DNA of 64,000 nt from assembly GCF_009741735.1 (NCBI RefSeq), contig NZ_WHOH01000003.1, forward strand, positions 248,001-312,000, given 5' to 3'. Shown here piece by piece: positions 1 through 8,490 of the stretch (positions within the stretch are counted from its first letter, which is position 1; each line of letters starts with the position of its first letter). Below the pieces are notes generated by a model. It was not told the DNA's origin and made no database searches. It saw nothing but the letters and a program-made list of their open reading frames with translations. Position numbers and translations under genes: made by a program. Source of the DNA: Lentibacillus sp. JNUCC-1. GTDB lineage: Bacteria; Bacillota; Bacilli; Bacillales; Amphibacillaceae.

Positions 1-22
1 TCAAGAGAAACGGGGACGTCTT

Positions 23-334
23 ATGAACACAATTTTCATTGCTGGTCATTCCAGATTGCCATCAGGCATGGCAGCGAAAAGCATGTACGATATGCTGACG
101 ATTACGGCCGAAATTGATAAGAAATACGGGGTGATTGTCGCGGCAAATTGCACGCTGGCCACTGAACATGGCCGGGCTTATATTCAGCAGCTGCTGCGAG
201 GCTACAGTCTGGAAGATGGTATTGAACACCCAGTGCGTGAGGTGAAAGATCATTATCTGGGTAAAGCAGGTGGCGCGTTGGCATCTGCACTGCACGATTT
301 GTATAAGCAATATGAGACTTATAAAGACGCTTGA
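23..334 (+). CDS. DUF3870 domain-containing protein
   Basis: Small cytoplasmic protein of 103 residues that I recognise as the DUF3870 family; its biochemical role is not known. It opens with an FIAGHSRLPSG segment and has no signal peptide or membrane segment. A purine-rich GGGGAC stretch lies a few bases before the ATG. The gene is alone: the left neighbour lies outside the window and the next gene is on the opposite strand. Members of this family are often found near catabolic genes, but nothing next to it here fixes a role. The open frame is certain; the family name is fairly sure. Confidence 0.75.
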   Translation: MNTIFIAGHSRLPSGMAAKSMYDMLTITAEIDKKYGVIVAANCTLATEHGRAYIQQLLRGYSLEDGIEHPVREVKDHYLGKAGGALASALHDLYKQYETYKDA

Positions 335-588
335 TCAAGTATAGAAAAGACATAAGTCATCCCTAATGGGGAAAAGGTCAAGCATGGGCGCTAGTCATTA
401 TTCAGGATTAGCGTCCGTTAGTTAATATACGAGATTCAGTTCAAGTTTTACAAGACAATCGGGCATGATGACTGATTAGTCTTTTCGTATGTACATAATT
501 CTATAATATATAATCAATAATTTATTTGTATTTTTAATTCAAATTAAATGCGCTCCCCAATCTATTAAAGACAGGGGAGATTCTATGA

Positions 589-915
589 TCAATGGTAGAC
601 TATTTCATTTTTTTTAGGATCTCTAGTAAATTTTGGTTCAATATCCTCTAAACCGCCTAAGACATTGAATATTTTATCATATGTTTTAGACGTGATGTTA
701 TCGTCCCCACACTCTACTTTAGATAAAGTGGCTTGTGTTATTTTTGCATTATTAGAGCGAATGGCTTCGATTACCTCTTTTTGGGTTAGCCCCAATTGGA
801 GTCTACGCTTTAATATTTTCTTTCCCATTATGACTGAATGTTTATTAAGATGTTCACTAACACCTGGTGCTGTTTTTAATGTAGCCATTAAATCTTCATA
901 AGACTTCTTGCTCAT
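589..915 (-). CDS. XRE-family HTH antitoxin of a type II TA pair
   Basis: A 108-residue protein with a helix-turn-helix at roughly residues 35-90 (LGLTQKEV...ITQATLSKVE), typical of HigA/XRE-type antitoxins that bind DNA and neutralise a partner toxin. The start is supported by AAAGGAGATGG placed just before the ATG. It follows the putative toxin gene with an 18-bp gap, so the order is toxin first, antitoxin second, as in higBA-type modules. It probably represses its own promoter, possibly through the dyad at 1397-1416. TA identity is inferred from the pairing and fold; it could instead be a simple phage-type regulator. Confidence 0.72.
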   Translation of the reverse strand: MSKKSYEDLMATLKTAPGVSEHLNKHSVIMGKKILKRRLQLGLTQKEVIEAIRSNNAKITQATLSKVECGDDNITSKTYDKIFNVLGGLEDIEPKFTRDPKKNEIVYH

Positions 916-933
916 AGTACCATCTCCTTTTAC

Positions 934-1386
934 TCAGTCGTTTAAGAAACCTTCAAGCATTTTTAAGCTCTCGTTCACAATTTGATTAAATTCCGGTGGA
1001 TTGTTCTCCTTTTTAATAATTGCTTTTGTAAAATATATGTGATGCTTATCATTTATATCCTCATAGAAAAACAAAGCTCTGAATGCTCCGTATCCACGTC
1101 TGTTAGCTCGCAGTTCCAACAAGGGAGGTGCGTGGTTTAATTCCTTTACTACATTTGCAATAGTGATTGGATCGCCACTTAAGTTTTCCCCGGTAAAGAG
1201 CCTCTCATGTTTAGGGGGAACACCTACATATTCTAAATAATCAAATGCTTGAGCTACCAAATGGGCAAGTTCTGCAGCGTTCGTGTCACGCTTGGCGTCT
1301 GCTGAGAGTTTTGCTACCACGTCGAATAGTTGCTGATTTCCGTTTTTATCTTCTAATATTGTAATTATAGCTTTAGTATTATCCAT
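934..1386 (-). CDS. RelE/HigB-like toxin of a type II TA pair
   Basis: A 150-residue protein whose C-terminal half carries a RelE/ParE-like pattern (FRALFFYED...IYFTKAIIKKEN), the fold of mRNA-cleaving or phage Gp49-like toxins. The N-terminal part (residues 1-60) is longer than in minimal toxins of about 100 residues. It is immediately upstream of the HTH antitoxin gene and probably co-transcribed with it. The ATG is at the right place for a promoter in the AT-rich stretch up to 1440. Toxic activity is inference; the assignment rests on gene pairing plus the weak C-terminal motif. Confidence 0.6.
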   Translation of the reverse strand: MDNTKAIITILEDKNGNQQLFDVVAKLSADAKRDTNAAELAHLVAQAFDYLEYVGVPPKHERLFTGENLSGDPITIANVVKELNHAPPLLELRANRRGYGAFRALFFYEDINDKHHIYFTKAIIKKENNPPEFNQIVNESLKMLEGFLND

Positions 1387-1396
1387 ATTATATTGT

Positions 1397-1416
1397 TTAG
1401 AATATAAATTGTCTAA
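1397..1416. promoter_or_regulatory. Small dyad upstream of the toxin-antitoxin operon
   Basis: TTAGA and TCTAA half-sites are separated by 10 bp, starting about 10 bp upstream of the toxin start codon in an AT-rich stretch. Its position suits an operator bound by the HTH antitoxin. The half-sites are short and could arise by chance. Confidence 0.3.
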
Positions 1417-1633
1417 TTACTAATATCCTATACAATATATTCCCCCTTTGTGCAGAAATTATTCATTGAGTTTAGATATTAAATCCATAAAACAAACCTT
1501 TCTTGTTATCACACAAAAGACAGAACGTTTTTGTTAAAGGAGATAATGACATTAAACAAAAGTCCATATAAGAATTGATCTCTCCAAACAGTGATGGTTA
1601 GCTCTGACGGTGTGTAGTTAATCGAATTATATT

Positions 1634-1688
1634 GGGTGTCATTCCTTTAACGCTATAAAGCTTTAGCCAAAGCGTAGGAACGACACCC
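1634..1688. repeat. REP-like hairpin, likely also transcription terminator
   Basis: GGGTGTCATTCCT and AGGAACGACACCC form a 13-bp arm with one mismatch around a loop that itself contains AACGCT/AGCGT arms. It sits just downstream of the semialdehyde dehydrogenase gene in its direction of transcription, so it may end that operon. A second element with the same design (GGTGTCAG...CTGACACC) lies at 38947-38999, which suggests a dispersed REP-like family. The rest of 1387-1717 shows nothing else recognisable. Confidence 0.5.
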
Positions 1689-1717
1689 AGGGTTGCTCTT
1701 TTTTTAGGTAACTGTTA

Positions 1718-3163
1718 CTACGACTCAATTCCAAGCGATACAAGTTTCTTCTCGAGAAATTCATCCATGCCGTGGTGTCCGCCTTCTTTGCCTGTGCCCG
1801 ATTGTTTGACCCCGCCAAAAGGGGCTTCGGGAACGGCAGGGAAGACGTCGTTGACACCGATGATGCCATAATCCAGTGCCTCTGAGACTCTGATCGCCCG
1901 GCTGGTGTTTTCGGTGAAGAAATAGGCGGCCAATCCATAGTCTGTGTCATTGGCTTTTTCAATCACAGCCTGCTCATCTGAGAAGATTTGAATTGGCATG
2001 ATCGGTCCAAACGTCTCCTCACGCATAATTCGCATATCGTCTGTAACGCCCGCCAGAACGGTAGGCGACATAAAGTAACTGTCGGGTTGCTCTGCTGTGT
2101 CACCGCCGCAGACAATGTCAGCTCCTTTTTGCATGGCGTCGTCCAAATGGGTTTGGACTTTGTCTTTGGCCTGTGCGTTGATTAAAGGGCCAAGGTCTGT
2201 ATCTTCTTCCAAACCATTTCCGACTTTGAGCGTTTCCACTTGTTTTTGTAGTTTGGTTTGGAACGTTTCCGCAACCGATTCATGGACATACACCCGGTTG
2301 GCGCAGATGCACGTCTGGCCGTTATTCCGGAATTTGCTGGCAAGGCTCAGGCTGACAGCTTTATCTAGATCAGCGTCTTCAAATATAATGATCGGTGCAT
2401 GACCGCCAAGTTCGAGTGACAGCTTTTTGACCTGGTCGGCACTTTCACGCATTAAATACTTCCCGACAGCTGTTGACCCGGTGAATGTAATGTGACGCAC
2501 ATGCTTGTTTGAAAGCATCTCCTGTCCGATCGCCTCAGCGTCACCTGTCACAAGATTGACAACGCCAGGGGGCATACCGGCCTGTTCGAAAATCTTTACA
2601 ATTTCAATGGCAGACAGCGGTGTCTCTGGTGCAGGTTTTAAGACGACCGTACAGCCGGCAGCGAGCGCTGGACCAAGCTTTCGGGTGATCATGGACGACG
2701 GGAAATTCCAAGGTGTAATCGCACCTACAACCCCCACAGGCTGTGGCATAACGATCATGCGTTTTGATCGGACGGACGAGGGGAGCCATTCACCGTAACT
2801 TCTGCTCGCTTCCTCGGCATACCATAGCAGAAAGCCTGCTGCTCCTTTCACTTCTCCGATGGCTTCTTTCAGCGGCTTGCCCTGCTCCATGGTCAAAATT
2901 TCCCCCAGACGCTCAGCATCTGCAAGCATCAATTCATGTGCTTTGTACAAAATTCTGGAGCGCTTACGTCCACTCATGCTGCCCCAACTTTTAAAAGCGC
3001 GGTGAGCAGCTGAAATTGCTTTTTTCGTTTCAGCTTCACCGCCGGCAGAAATGGTGGTCAGCGGTTCAAGGATGGCTGGATTATAAATGATGTCGCTATG
3101 CGCTTCATCTACTTTAAGCCACTCTCCGTCAATGTAAATGCTTTGTGTGACCTTATCAATCAA
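1718..3163 (-). CDS. NAD(P)-dependent succinate/glutarate-semialdehyde dehydrogenase
   Basis: Aldehyde dehydrogenase superfamily enzyme of about 480 residues, oxidising a semialdehyde to the dicarboxylate with NAD(P). Visible landmarks are the substrate/cofactor segment TPWNFP, the general-base glutamate in LELGGHAP and the catalytic cysteine in GQTCICANR, all of the GabD type. The start is ambiguous: AAGGAG lies too close to a TTG at 3169, so the TTG at 3163 with about 9-nt spacing is preferred. It is the last gene of a three-gene operon after an acyl-CoA dehydrogenase and a class III CoA-transferase. That context makes glutarate semialdehyde a reasonable substrate (inference); succinate semialdehyde is the alternative. 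Confidence 0.85.
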   Translation of the reverse strand: MIDKVTQSIYIDGEWLKVDEAHSDIIYNPAILEPLTTISAGGEAETKKAISAAHRAFKSWGSMSGRKRSRILYKAHELMLADAERLGEILTMEQGKPLKEAIGEVKGAAGFLLWYAEEASRSYGEWLPSSVRSKRMIVMPQPVGVVGAITPWNFPSSMITRKLGPALAAGCTVVLKPAPETPLSAIEIVKIFEQAGMPPGVVNLVTGDAEAIGQEMLSNKHVRHITFTGSTAVGKYLMRESADQVKKLSLELGGHAPIIIFEDADLDKAVSLSLASKFRNNGQTCICANRVYVHESVAETFQTKLQKQVETLKVGNGLEEDTDLGPLINAQAKDKVQTHLDDAMQKGADIVCGGDTAEQPDSYFMSPTVLAGVTDDMRIMREETFGPIMPIQIFSDEQAVIEKANDTDYGLAAYFFTENTSRAIRVSEALDYGIIGVNDVFPAVPEAPFGGVKQSGTGKEGGHHGMDEFLEKKLVSLGIES

Positions 3164-3169
3164 GCTCAA

Positions 3170-4360
3170 TCACTCCTTCTCCCATGCGGGCAGCATTTTG
3201 TTTAGTGGTTTATCTTTACGGTATCCAAGGACATATTGCGCCTGCATGATGGTGTGAATTTCACGCGTGCCTTCATAGATGACAGGGGCTTTAGAGTTGC
3301 GCAGATAACGCTCAACCGGATATTCATCTGAATAACCGTACGCACCGTGAATCTGAACGGCATCATCGGCTGCTTTGTTGGCGAAATCGCACGCCTGCCA
3401 TTTGGCCATGGAGGTTTCGCGTGTATTGCGCTTGCCTTGGTTTTTAAGTTCTCCCGCTTTATAAACGAGCAAGCGGCTCATTTGCAAGCCTGCTTCCATC
3501 TTGGCAAGCATTTGCTGGACAAGCTGGTGCTGGCCAATGGGTTTGCCGAATGTTTCGCGCTCATGACAGTAATCCACACTTGCTTCAATACAAGCCATGA
3601 TCTGACCGACAGCTCCCGCAGCGACGGTGAAGCGTCCATTGTCGAGCGCAGCCATGGCAATTTTAAAGCCTTCTCCTTCGTCACCAAGGAGGTTTTCAGC
3701 AGGGACTTTGACGTCTTCAAAAAACAGTTCTCCTGTGTTGCCAGCACGAATGCCATGCTTGCCTTTTGTTGCTTTTGAGGAAAAGCCATCCATCGCCCGC
3801 TCAACAATGAAAGCAGAGATGCCATGGTGGCGTTTGTCTTTTTCTGTATAGGCAAAAACGATAAAGTGATCTGCCGTGTCACAAAGGGAAATCCAGTTTT
3901 TCTGACCGTTCAGCACATAATGATCCCCTTTTTTAACGGCTGTTGTTTGAATGGAAGCGACGTCTGAACCGGCGGCGGGTTCTGTTAAGCCAAATGCCCC
4001 CAGTTTTTCACCTTTCGCCTGGGGTACGAGAAACTTTTGTTTTTGCTCTTCATTTCCCCATTGCAGCAGGGTCATGCTGTTGAGTCCGGTGTGTACGGAT
4101 ACGGCTGTGCGAAAAGCCGTATCGCCGCGCTCGAGTTCTTCGCAGACGATGGCGAGTGCATTATAATCCATGCCGCTGCCGCCATATGCTTCCGGAATGC
4201 AGACGCCCATCAGGCCAAGGTCAGCGAGTTTTTCAACCACAGATGGGTCGAATTTTCCTTCGCGGTCCCAATCTGCTATATAAGGCATAATCTCTTTATC
4301 AACAAATTGTCTTACTGTCTGTCTTAACATCGTTTGTTCTTCTGTGAAATCAAAATTCAT
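3170..4360 (-). CDS. Acyl-CoA dehydrogenase, possibly glutaryl-CoA dehydrogenase-like
   Basis: Flavin-dependent acyl-CoA dehydrogenase of 396 residues with the FAD-contact motif FGLTEPAAGSD in the middle and the catalytic base in YEGTREIH near the C-terminus. The start chosen is the ATG at 4360, with GGGAGAG seven bases before it; an upstream ATG in frame has no comparable site. It abuts the dehydrogenase gene downstream (3-6 bp) and follows a CoA-transferase gene, so the three are probably one transcript. The set would activate an acid with CoA and oxidise it, which fits glutarate to crotonyl-CoA conversion, but a short-chain substrate cannot be excluded from sequence alone. Confidence 0.88.
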   Translation of the reverse strand: MNFDFTEEQTMLRQTVRQFVDKEIMPYIADWDREGKFDPSVVEKLADLGLMGVCIPEAYGGSGMDYNALAIVCEELERGDTAFRTAVSVHTGLNSMTLLQWGNEEQKQKFLVPQAKGEKLGAFGLTEPAAGSDVASIQTTAVKKGDHYVLNGQKNWISLCDTADHFIVFAYTEKDKRHHGISAFIVERAMDGFSSKATKGKHGIRAGNTGELFFEDVKVPAENLLGDEGEGFKIAMAALDNGRFTVAAGAVGQIMACIEASVDYCHERETFGKPIGQHQLVQQMLAKMEAGLQMSRLLVYKAGELKNQGKRNTRETSMAKWQACDFANKAADDAVQIHGAYGYSDEYPVERYLRNSKAPVIYEGTREIHTIMQAQYVLGYRKDKPLNKMLPAWEKE

Positions 4361-4417
4361 CAAAATCTCTCCCGTCATTAAAATATAAGTTGATGTAATT
4401 GTTTCTGAATAACACCT

Positions 4418-5566
4418 TTAATATTTGTCTGTTATTCCGACTATTTCTTGGTTGTGTTCCCCTGGTTCTGGGGGATGGTGTCTGTAGGTGACTGGGGTGC
4501 GTGACAGCTTCAATGGGCTGCCGATCATTTTAATATCTCCTGCTTTAGGATGGCCGTGGCTGATAAACATGTCTCTTGCGGCCAGTTGTGGATCGGCGGC
4601 AACTTCTTTGACGTTTTGAATCGGGCCACATGGAATATTGTTTGCACGACACTGCTGTTCCCAGTGATCTGTCGTGTGTTTTGAAAAAGCTTCTTGCAGC
4701 ATCTGTGTCAGTTCATCCCGGTTGCTGACACGGGAAGGGTTGCTTTCAAAGCGTTCATCCTGTGCAATTTCCGGACGCTCGAGAATGCCGCACAATGCTT
4801 TAAACTGCCTGTCGTTTCCAACCGCGATGACCATTTCACCGTCTTTCGTATGGAATGTCTGATAGGGCACAATGTTGGCGTGTTGATTGCCGAGCGCTTT
4901 AGGAATGTCCCCGGACATCAAATGATTGCTGCCGATATTGACAAGTGCACTGACAGCGGAATCGTACAGCGAAATATCCAGCTTTTGTCCTTTGCCAGAT
5001 TGCCCCCGTTCCAAAAGGGCAGATTGTATTCCGATGCAGGCATATAGCCCCGTAAGAATGTCCGTAATTGCCACACCCATTTTCTGAGGACCGGATTCCG
5101 CATCTCCTGTGATGCTCATCAGCCCGCTCATTGCCTGGATAATGTAATCATACCCTGGGTAATCTTTATAGGGACCGGTTTCCCCGAATCCCGTAATGGA
5201 ACAATAGACAATGCCAGGGTTAAGATCTTTCATAGTTTCATAATCAATTCCAAAACGGGTCATTGTGCCGGTTTTGAAGTTGTTGATCATGACATCGGAT
5301 TCGGCAGCAAGAGCTTTGATGGTTTCTATGCCTTGCTCTGATTTCAAATCAACGGTGATGCTCTTTTTATTGCGGTTGGCTGAGAGATAATAGGCGCTCA
5401 CATCGTTTTGAAAAGGCGGGCCCCATTTGCGTGTGTCATCACTGCCGCCGGGTGCTTCCACTTTAATCACTTCTGCTCCGAGGTCTCCAAGTATCATCGT
5501 GCAGTAGGGACCGGCAAGCACCCGCGACAAATCCAGAACCTTCATTCCTTCAAGTGGTCCAGTCAT
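4418..5566 (-). CDS. CaiB/BaiF (class III) CoA-transferase
   Basis: Formyl-CoA-transferase-like protein of 382 residues that moves CoA between carboxylic acids. Family signs are LSRVLAGPYCTMILGDLGAE near the N-terminus, VMINNF, and the GYDYIIQ segment holding the probable catalytic aspartate. The ATG at 5566 is preferred over an upstream GTG because AGAGGTGA has normal spacing only to the ATG. First gene of the minus-strand operon with the acyl-CoA dehydrogenase and aldehyde dehydrogenase. Its substrate is not readable from sequence; a dicarboxylate acceptor such as glutarate is the best contextual guess. A perfect small dyad lies 58 bp upstream. Confidence 0.87.
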   Translation of the reverse strand: MTGPLEGMKVLDLSRVLAGPYCTMILGDLGAEVIKVEAPGGSDDTRKWGPPFQNDVSAYYLSANRNKKSITVDLKSEQGIETIKALAAESDVMINNFKTGTMTRFGIDYETMKDLNPGIVYCSITGFGETGPYKDYPGYDYIIQAMSGLMSITGDAESGPQKMGVAITDILTGLYACIGIQSALLERGQSGKGQKLDISLYDSAVSALVNIGSNHLMSGDIPKALGNQHANIVPYQTFHTKDGEMVIAVGNDRQFKALCGILERPEIAQDERFESNPSRVSNRDELTQMLQEAFSKHTTDHWEQQCRANNIPCGPIQNVKEVAADPQLAARDMFISHGHPKAGDIKMIGSPLKLSRTPVTYRHHPPEPGEHNQEIVGITDKY

Positions 5567-5623
5567 ATCAATCACCTCTTTTCAATGAGAATCAAGCAAC
5601 AATAAAAAGCCACTCCAAAACGG

Positions 5624-5640
5624 TTACAGTCATGCTGTAA
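5624..5640. promoter_or_regulatory. Candidate operator upstream of the CoA-transferase operon
   Basis: TTACAG and CTGTAA form a perfect 6-bp dyad around TCATG, 58 bp upstream of the first gene of the catabolic operon. A dimeric regulator responding to the pathway could bind here. No regulator gene is adjacent, so the role is inference. Confidence 0.35.
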
Positions 5641-5906
5641 GCGTTCTGAACTGGCTTAGTTATGCTGGAACAAACCCGGCATGGGCCTGTGAGCAAAATA
5701 GGCAGTTATAGTTGGTTTATTGTAAACGATTTCAAAATAAGTATAACGTAAAATTGATCCTTTGTAAAGATTTTTTGAAAAAAGCAGTGCGCAAAGCCCC
5801 GCAGAACCCTGCGCAATCAGCCTTATTCATCAACCTGAGATCTTAAAGAATAGAAAACACTAACTGCGAACCAATGAAAGCTTTTTTTGACTGCCTCTTG
5901 CAACCG

Positions 5907-6214
5907 CTCGGGGAAAACACTCCGCTTTCCGCGGGCACTGCTGAGCCTCCTCGGTCTAACGACCTCCGGGGTCTCACCGAGGCTTTGCATCCCGCAGGAG
6001 TCTCCGTGTTTCCCCCGAGCTGGTAAGTGAGGTTATTCTTTAACTCATATGTGAGTAGTACCGTCCAAGCCACTGAATTAAATAGAGTGATTGGAGCGGA
6101 GGGAAGTCGACTCCTGCGGGAACAGCACGAGTCCGAAGACCCCACAGCGGTGGTCTTTCCGCGAGGAGGCTGAGGCCGTGCCCGCGGAAAGCGACTTCCC
6201 GCAGCGCAAATCAC
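5907..6214. repeat. Composite palindromic repeat (E1-linker-E2), copy 1
   Basis: Module E1 (5907-6019) begins CTCGGGGAAAACAC and ends with a near-complement, forming a long outer stem. A linker containing ACCGTCCAAGCCACTGAATT follows, then module E2 (6087-6214) beginning GTGATTGGAGCGGAGGGA and ending CGACTTCCCGCAGCGCAAATCAC-like sequence. The same parts in the same order recur at 17.6, 41.7, 48.7 and 51.8 kb. The surrounding intergenic stretch 5576-6378 otherwise holds only the palindrome at 6304-6350. No coding role is credible. Confidence 0.85.
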
Positions 6215-6303
6215 GGTGCTCTTATTAACATATATGGGGTTTCTTTTTATATACTCTTCTTTATTGTTCTTACAAAAGAGTAACTACATATACGTAACCT
6301 CCT

Positions 6304-6350
6304 AAGTGAACGCACTTTGTGGCAACGGTTGCTACAAAGTGCGTTCACTT
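6304..6350. repeat. Perfect 17-bp inverted repeat without a T-tract
   Basis: AAGTGAACGCACTTTGT at 6304-6320 is exactly complementary to 6334-6350, and the 13-nt centre can pair further (GCAAC/GTTGC). It lies 28 bp past the stop codon of the mreBH-like gene. No run of T follows on either side, so it is not a standard intrinsic terminator, although it could still protect the transcript end. Confidence 0.6.
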
Positions 6351-6378
6351 TAGCTTGTGAGGTCAAGGTGCTTTTGGT

Positions 6379-7384
6379 TTAAGTTGCTGCTTTTTCCAGT
6401 TTGGTGATCATTTTCAATGCGCGTCCTGTGCCGATGGCAACGGCTTCGAGTGGGTTTGGTGCCATGTGCACGGGACGTTCAGTTCTTGGGAGAGCCAGTC
6501 CTGCATGCCGTTCAGAAGGGCGCCGCCGCCCGCTAGTACAATACCGCGGTCAACGATGTCACCACTGAGTTCTGGCGGGCAGTTCTCTAAAGTCGTATGA
6601 ATGGTTTCGAGAATTTTATCGAGTGACTCTCTGATCGCATTATGAATTTCGGTCGAAGTAACCGTGATGGTCTTCGGCAGTCCACTCACAAGGTCACGGC
6701 CGCGTACTTCCATAGTGATTTCTTCATGGTCCGGATGGGCATAGCCGACTTCAAGCTTGATATTCTCAGCTGTTCGTTCACCAATCAAGATGTTATATTT
6801 TTACGGATATGGTTGATAATTTCTTCGTCCATTTTATCACCACCGCTTCTGACAGCTTGGCAGGACACGACACCGCCAAAGGAAATGATGCCCACTTCTG
6901 AAGTTCCGCCGCCGATGTCCACGATGACGTTTGCGATCGGTTCTTCAACAGGTAGGTCAGCCCCGATGGCAGCTGCAATTGGTTCTTCGATTAAGTGCAC
7001 ATGCTTTGCACCATAACTTGACACAGCATTATGAATGGCACGGCGTTCTACTGTAGTGCTGCCGGACGGGGTACAAACGACAACCGTTGGCTTGCGCATA
7101 GAGAGGCCTGCTTTCCGGCTGACTTTCTTCAAAAAGGCTTTAAGCATTTGGGCGGTGATATCATAGTCTGCGATCACGCCGTCTCTTAATGGTCTGATGG
7201 CAACAATATTTTGAGGTGTTTTACCGACCATTTGCTTGGCTTCTTCACCAACTGCAATGACTTTCTTTGAGTTGACATCGATGGCTACGATGGATGGTTC
7301 ATTCAGGACAATACCTTTTGTTTTTGTGTAAATCAATATATTTGCGGTACCAAGGTCAATTCCAATTTCAGCATTTGAAAACAT
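6379..7384 (-). pseudogene. mreBH: MreBH-like actin homologue, two apparent frameshifts
   Basis: Bacterial actin that polymerises along the membrane and directs lateral cell-wall synthesis. The N-terminal piece has the ATPase phosphate-1 segment [14 protein letters not shown] and the phosphate-2 segment [10 protein letters not shown]; the later piece has [13 protein letters not shown]. Sequence is closer to MreBH than to MreB or Mbl of B. subtilis. GGAGG sits eight bases before the ATG at 7384. The frame breaks near the T run at 6798-6802 and again near GGG at 6472-6474. Adding one base at each restores the whole protein, ending [14 protein letters not shown] and a stop at 6379. Both look like homopolymer deletions, so it may be intact in the living strain. 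Confidence 0.85.
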
Positions 7385-7619
7385 GTGTATATTCCTCCAG
7401 AAGTGCATTTTATCGTATTGCGTATTTATGCGTATTTTTTTAGATTCAATGTGACGTACAGGAAATTCGACATAAAAAACGCCACTACTTTGTTATTATA
7501 TACTACTTTTCCCTAAAATAGCGCACTTTATGGGTCGGAATCAAGTAACATTTTCATTACAAAATGTCGAATGGTGTAATATACTATATAGGAAGTGTTC
7601 GATTAGGGGGAAGAGGCTT

Positions 7620-8374
7620 ATGTTATTAAGTATACGGGTGTACTTATATGCGGGATGGCTCGTGTTAACGAGCTGGTTTAAATTACCAAAGGCTAGGCAG
7701 CTTTATCAGAAAAATGGCCTATATGCTGAAGAAATATTTGAGACGCCAAAAGCAATCTCACGGAAAGTCCTTGCTAAAACTGGGACTCGCGTTGAAGTTT
7801 CAGGGGTGTCTGGTATTCCGGAAGGTCCTGTTTTGTTTGTAGCAAATCATCAAGGGCTGTTTGATATTTTGGCATTTCTTGGATTTCTCGACAGGCCTGT
7901 TGGTTTTATCGCTAAACAAGAGATCAAACGGCTGCCGGTTATTCCTCAATGGATGGATTTGATTCATTGTGTCTTTATCAATCGTAAAGATACGCGGCAG
8001 TCTGTTAAAGCAATCCAACAAGGCACTGCCAATTTAAAAGAAGGGCATTCCATGGTTGTTTTTCCTGAAGGGACCCGAAGCAGGAGTCATCGGTTGAACG
8101 ACTTCAAGCCAGGCAGTTTACGTTTGGCGGTAAAGGCGGGGTGCCCATTGTGCCTGTTGCAATAGATGGAACTTATCAGATGCTCGAAGCGGGAAATGGA
8201 CGTGTGCAAGCCTCTCACATACACATAGAAGTCAAAGAAGCAGTCTTGCCCGAGGATTATCAGGGACTCAACACCAGCCAACTTGCGAAAAGAATCCAGG
8301 ATTCCATTGAAGAAACATTGGCACATCATGCTCATCCAACACAAGAAACACCTCCTGCTGTTCAGGTGCCGTAA
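7620..8374 (+). pseudogene. plsC: 1-acyl-glycerol-3-phosphate acyltransferase (PlsC family), one apparent frameshift
   Basis: Membrane-associated acyltransferase that adds the second acyl chain to lysophosphatidate in phospholipid synthesis. The HX4D catalytic motif is seen as NHQGLFD and the substrate-binding motif as FPEGTRSR; the N-terminus (LLSIRVYLYAGWLVLTSW) is hydrophobic. GGGGGAAGAGG lies just before the ATG at 7620. The frame shifts within the G run at 8138-8141; one extra G would join VKAG to VPIVPVAIDG and give about 251 residues, normal for the family. Probably a sequence error. It is transcribed alone, divergent from the mreBH-like gene. Confidence 0.85.
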
Positions 8375-8490
8375 CATAGGACATGGCGTTTGCTACAGAT
8401 GGTTAAGTTCTGTAATATGAGGTCATGAACACAAATCTGTATTCAACATAAATTGAATAACGGACATAATAGGATCGTGGAGGTGGTGTA

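Noticed and set aside
5843..6214. Open frame of 123 codons over composite repeat copy 1, and similar frames at 22490, 41742, 48602 and 48833
   Set aside because: The frames follow GC-rich repeat sequence, differ between copies, and have no ribosome-binding site.
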